Shown here: piece by piece, positions 60,685-64,000 of the stretch
Layout: every line of letters begins with the position of its first letter
Numbering within the stretch: the first letter of the stretch is position 1
Assembly (NCBI RefSeq): GCF_002754195.1
Contig: NZ_PEEU01000001.1
Location: 2,914,001-2,978,000 of the forward strand
From: Flavobacterium sp. 9
GTDB lineage: Bacteria; Bacteroidota; Bacteroidia; Flavobacteriales; Flavobacteriaceae
Length of the DNA: 64,000 nucleotides
Reading direction: 5' to 3'
The notes under the pieces: model-generated
What the model saw: only the letters and a program-made list of their open reading frames with translations
Told to the model about the DNA's origin: nothing
Databases searched by the model: none
Translations under genes and position numbers: made by a program

Positions 60685-63111
60685 TTAAAACACGAATTCT
60701 AATGTGGTATAAAACGTTCTGGTATCTGATGGGATAATTCCCGGTCCCGGATAACCCGTTGCACGTCTTGTGAAATATTTATTGTCGGTAAAATTGGTAA
60801 CTCCGGCTTCTAATTTCCAATTTCTCCATTTGTATGAAGAAGAAAAATCTGCTACATAATACGTTGGAATTTTTCCTGCGATTCCACTACTTATTGCATT
60901 CATACTCTCAGTCTGATTGGTTGCATCGGTAAATTGCGATGTTACATACGTAAGCTGAATACTCGACATGAAATTTTTGTAACCAACTCCGGTTCCGGTT
61001 TTGATATTAAAAAGCGGAACAAATTCTACTTTATTTCCTTTAACACCAAAAGCTTGTGATTTTAAATAATCGGAATCTGTGATAGCAACATTCGAAAATA
61101 CATTCCAGATTAAATCCGTGTTTGCTTCAAAGAAAGTTTTGCTTAAACTCCAATCAATCATTGTTTCGAAACCATAGGTAATAGCGGTTCCAATATTATC
61201 TCTCACCATAGTTGTAATTCCTCCTGCATTTTTGGTCCAGTAATCGCCAATTTTATCATTATAATACAAAGCATAAACACTCGAATCAAACCTAATTTTA
61301 TCGTTTATCTGACCTCGAATCCCAATATCTGAGGTAAAGCCTTTTTCATCTGTAATATCGTCTGAAATCGCATAACTGGAATAAACGGTTCTAAGATCAC
61401 TAAATGTTACAGAACGGTAGTTTTGCGAAATGTTTCCGTAAAATTCAATTCCGCCTTTTGGTTTATAGCTTAAGCCAACTCCAAACAAAAAGAAATCACG
61501 ATTTCTAACCGTATTTTCTACAACAGTTTTATCTAAAATAATATTTCCGGCGCCGTCAAAATTAATTTTTCTATAACTTCCGTTCGCTTGCGTTTTTATA
61601 TTCTCATATCTAAATCCCGGTGTAATCGAGAATTTAGAAGATACTTTAAAGATATTTTCTCCAAAAACCGAAAAATTCAAATTTGGATATTTATAATCGG
61701 ATTGGCTTGGATATTGAGGAAATTCGGCTGTAGCCAAATTAAAATTGGCATCACTTCCTGAACTTCCCGGACCTTGAATACCTGTATTTTGCGCCTGATA
61801 ATACTTAGCTCCAATCAGGAAAGCATTCGAATTTCCGTTGATAGTATACTTTTTCAAATAACGAGCTTCTGCTCCCCAATTGACAAAATCTCCCAAAATC
61901 AAATCACGAACTCCTCCCGGATCTGCCATTTCAACACGATTTGGTCTGAATCCAACTGTTTTTCGACTTGCATCTAAACCGAATAATTGCAAAGAGAAAT
62001 CGGCGTCATTAGCAAAATGATGTTTGAAACGCAATGCAAATAAATTCCAATTTACAGTAAACCAATTTCGGGTTCTGTTACTTTGAGTAGGATCTTCCTC
62101 AAACATTTCATCTGTTAATCCGCCTGCTTGCTGCGCAACATAATCAAAATGTGTGTAATCAAAATGTACAGATGTGTTCTCGGTAAATTGATAATTCAAA
62201 TTCGCAAAATAGTTTTTACTATGAAAAGCAGAATTCGGACGGAAACCATCTCCTTGTTTATAATTAAAAAAAGTATAGTAACTAAATTTTCCTTTTGTAC
62301 CGCTTAAACTCGTAAAATTGGTATACAAACCGTATGAACCAATTGTGTTGCGCTCCCCGAGTTCAATTGGTTTTGTACTTGGACTTTTGGTTTTAAAATT
62401 GATTAAACCTCCAAACTGAGTTCCATATTGCAAAGAAGCTGCTCCACGAACAATCTGGATTTCATCCAGAGATTCTGCCGGCGTTGCGTAATAGCTTTCG
62501 GGGTAACCCAAAACATCAGCACTAATATCATAACCGTTTTGACGTGTATTAAAATTGGCGCTTCGGTTTGGATCGAGACCACGACCGCCAATACTCAATT
62601 GCAAACCTCCATCTGAACTTTCGTTAATAGTCAATCCCACAACTTGCGCATAAATCTGACGCGGATTGTTTGCCGCTTTATTTGCCGTTAGTTTATCAAC
62701 CTTAACGACCTCTGTTTTTTTACCGGCATAAATAGCCGTTTCTTCAATGTCTTTTAGTTTACTAAGTGCAAAAACTTTATCTCTTTCATTCTTGACAACA
62801 ACTTCAGACAAATTAGTAATCTTGCTTAAAGTAATTACCAAACCAGAACTTGGAGCCGAGATTTCCTGCTCTAAAACAGAAAAATCATCCTTATAAAAAA
62901 CGAAAGTATAAGTTCCTGAATTAGCCACTACAATATCAAAACTTCCTTCTTTATTGGTGGTGATTTTACTTCCGTTTGATTTATTGTATACCTCAACATA
63001 AGATAATTTCTCGCCGGATTCTCCCACCAAAACTCCGGAAACATGAGTTTGAGAAATGGCACTTAATGAAAAAAGTAAAAATATAATAAAGCTAAAATCC
63101 TTTAATTTCAT
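60685..63111 (-). CDS. TonB-dependent receptor (FecA-like)
   Basis: 808 residues from the Met of MKLKDFSFIIFLLF (63111), which begins the signal peptide (ending AISQ). A carboxypeptidase-like domain (about 23-100), a plug (about 125-250, with IQIVRGAASLQYGTQFGGLI) and a barrel ending RTFYTTLEFVF follow. IGGRGLDPNR and the motif set resemble iron(III)-citrate or siderophore receptors. It overlaps the end of the HTTM gene by 20 nt, so the two are probably translated together. The exact ligand is unknown. Confidence 0.9.
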   Translation of the reverse strand: MKLKDFSFIIFLLFSLSAISQTHVSGVLVGESGEKLSYVEVYNKSNGSKITTNKEGSFDIVVANSGTYTFVFYKDDFSVLEQEISAPSSGLVITLSKITNLSEVVVKNERDKVFALSKLKDIEETAIYAGKKTEVVKVDKLTANKAANNPRQIYAQVVGLTINESSDGGLQLSIGGRGLDPNRSANFNTRQNGYDISADVLGYPESYYATPAESLDEIQIVRGAASLQYGTQFGGLINFKTKSPSTKPIELGERNTIGSYGLYTNFTSLSGTKGKFSYYTFFNYKQGDGFRPNSAFHSKNYFANLNYQFTENTSVHFDYTHFDYVAQQAGGLTDEMFEEDPTQSNRTRNWFTVNWNLFALRFKHHFANDADFSLQLFGLDASRKTVGFRPNRVEMADPGGVRDLILGDFVNWGAEARYLKKYTINGNSNAFLIGAKYYQAQNTGIQGPGSSGSDANFNLATAEFPQYPSQSDYKYPNLNFSVFGENIFKVSSKFSITPGFRYENIKTQANGSYRKINFDGAGNIILDKTVVENTVRNRDFFLFGVGLSYKPKGGIEFYGNISQNYRSVTFSDLRTVYSSYAISDDITDEKGFTSDIGIRGQINDKIRFDSSVYALYYNDKIGDYWTKNAGGITTMVRDNIGTAITYGFETMIDWSLSKTFFEANTDLIWNVFSNVAITDSDYLKSQAFGVKGNKVEFVPLFNIKTGTGVGYKNFMSSIQLTYVTSQFTDATNQTESMNAISSGIAGKIPTYYVADFSSSYKWRNWKLEAGVTNFTDNKYFTRRATGYPGPGIIPSDTRTFYTTLEFVF

Positions 63112-64000
63112 CATTGAAAGGTAAAATCCAGGTTTTGTGATCGAATGATTCATTTTCTTTTGCGAGGTTAATGTTTTGGTCTATATAAAGTTTGCTTAAT
63201 CGTCCGTTAAGTGCGACGTAGCCTTCTACGTGAACTTCGGGATCGTTAAAGCCTTGTTTTTGATAATAATCGTGTAAAAAATGGGCGTATTCTAAAATAA
63301 AGTCGGGTTGAAATGACATTTGTTTTTCCTGAAAAGCGGTCAGAAAATTTCCGTTGTTTACTTTTATCTGTTTTTTGGTTTTACTGTCTTTAACCGTAAA
63401 TTGGGTATAACCCGCTTTTTCCATTAGCATTACACGCCATGAAAAACGAAAACCTTCTTCGGTCCAGAATAATTCTCCGGGATATAATAAATAACGAAAT
63501 GGGAATGTTAACTGAAAAATCAGGAAACAAACCAGAATTGCCATTTTAGCTTTGTAAAGTCCTGTAAACTCTATTACTTTTTCTTTCCCATTTTCGAATA
63601 CATTCAAACTAAAATGAAAAAGTCCGGCGATATAATTCAGGCATTTTTTGTGAAAATCACTTTCAAAAAACAACAATGAACTTACAATCATTACATAAGG
63701 GAAAACGCCGATTGGGAATAAGATTTTGGTCAATACATGAAAAACAACAACCAAAACAAAGGCAAATGTTCGTGTTCGTTTGTAAAGTAATAAAAATGGA
63801 ATACTTAAATCGTAAATCATTCCGCTCCAGCTAAAGGCAAAATGAATCCAGTTTTCATTTAAGAAGCCACCAATTATTGGCAAGGTATGATTTGTTGGAA
63901 GCCAAATTTTTAATGGCATCGCTTTGAAAAGCCAATCGGAATTGATCTTTGCTAAACCAGCATAAAAATATACGATTCCTAAAAGCAGTTTTAAAATATC
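63092..64000 (-). CDS. HTTM-domain membrane protein, 5' end beyond the window
   Basis: The open frame continues through 64000 without a start, so the N-terminus is missing; 302 codons are present. Several membrane helices are followed by a soluble C-terminal part (about the last 120 residues). YFYAGLAKINSDWLFKAMPL and FPFRYLLYPGELFWTEEGFR are typical of the HTTM domain, related to vitamin K-dependent gamma-carboxylase. Its 3' end overlaps the TonB receptor start. From memory, HTTM genes often pair with TonB receptors and imelysin-like genes in Bacteroidota iron loci. Confidence 0.85.
   Translation of the reverse strand, partial: DILKLLLGIVYFYAGLAKINSDWLFKAMPLKIWLPTNHTLPIIGGFLNENWIHFAFSWSGMIYDLSIPFLLLYKRTRTFAFVLVVVFHVLTKILFPIGVFPYVMIVSSLLFFESDFHKKCLNYIAGLFHFSLNVFENGKEKVIEFTGLYKAKMAILVCFLIFQLTFPFRYLLYPGELFWTEEGFRFSWRVMLMEKAGYTQFTVKDSKTKKQIKVNNGNFLTAFQEKQMSFQPDFILEYAHFLHDYYQKQGFNDPEVHVEGYVALNGRLSKLYIDQNINLAKENESFDHKTWILPFNDEIKGF

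Overview
The window is chromosomal DNA from a member of the Bacteroidota, most likely Flavobacterium or a close relative. The reasons are the low GC content, a GldH gliding-motility lipoprotein, a secreted protease with a type IX secretion C-terminal domain, several SusC/FecA-type TonB receptors with carboxypeptidase-like N-domains, Bacteroidota-type promoters (TTG, about 19 nt, TAnnTTTG) and the general lack of Shine-Dalgarno sequences. No rRNA, tRNA or CRISPR array was found. The only classical insertion sequence is one IS3-family element. A RAYT-like transposase and many short intergenic hairpin repeats are also present.

Layout. 1-6.3 kb: end of a secreted SAM-hydrolase-like gene, a TonB-dependent receptor and a secreted M4 metalloprotease. 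6.7-9.4 kb: the two subunits of a 3-oxoacid CoA-transferase, split by a class A beta-lactamase gene. 9.7-13.8 kb: penicillin-binding protein 1A, gldH and ricT. 14.2-15.5 kb: IS3 element. 15.6-23.5 kb: tRNA hydroxylase trhO with an extra C-terminal domain, a complete RND efflux operon and a bacilliredoxin. 23.7-28.5 kb: an ArsR regulator broken by an early stop codon, lycopene cyclase crtY, a thioredoxin-like protein and a TonB receptor. 28.7-34.4 kb: a metal-homeostasis block with a FAD oxidoreductase, a COG0523 metallochaperone and a MerC-like protein divergent from a Zur-like regulator, then an Nramp-Usp transporter and a DtxR/MntR regulator. 34.7-38.4 kb: enoyl-CoA hydratase, a histidine kinase and small unknown proteins.

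38.5-52 kb is a haem biosynthesis region. hemJ and hemH lie on the minus strand next to an AraC regulator that is divergent from hemA-hemC-hemD-hemE, followed by hemF and hemB. Small accessory genes, a RAYT-like transposase, an outer-membrane DUF4421 protein and a class I aldolase are scattered among them. Together these genes cover glutamyl-tRNA to haem except hemL. 52-64 kb holds a cytochrome c lipoprotein, a GyrI-like protein, an M13 peptidase, an EamA transporter, an SCO protein, the ferrous iron system feoA-feoB with a 40-residue Cys-rich partner, and a TonB receptor overlapping an HTTM gene that runs off the window.

Iron, manganese, zinc and haem genes dominate the middle and right of the window. 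A 16-bp palindrome shared by the mntH and TonB receptor promoters, and two 15-bp palindromes between the zur-like gene and merC, suggest two metal regulons. The intergenic DNA is full of diverged inverted repeats. One set flanks the RAYT-like transposase, and one copy appears to have inserted in frame into crtY.
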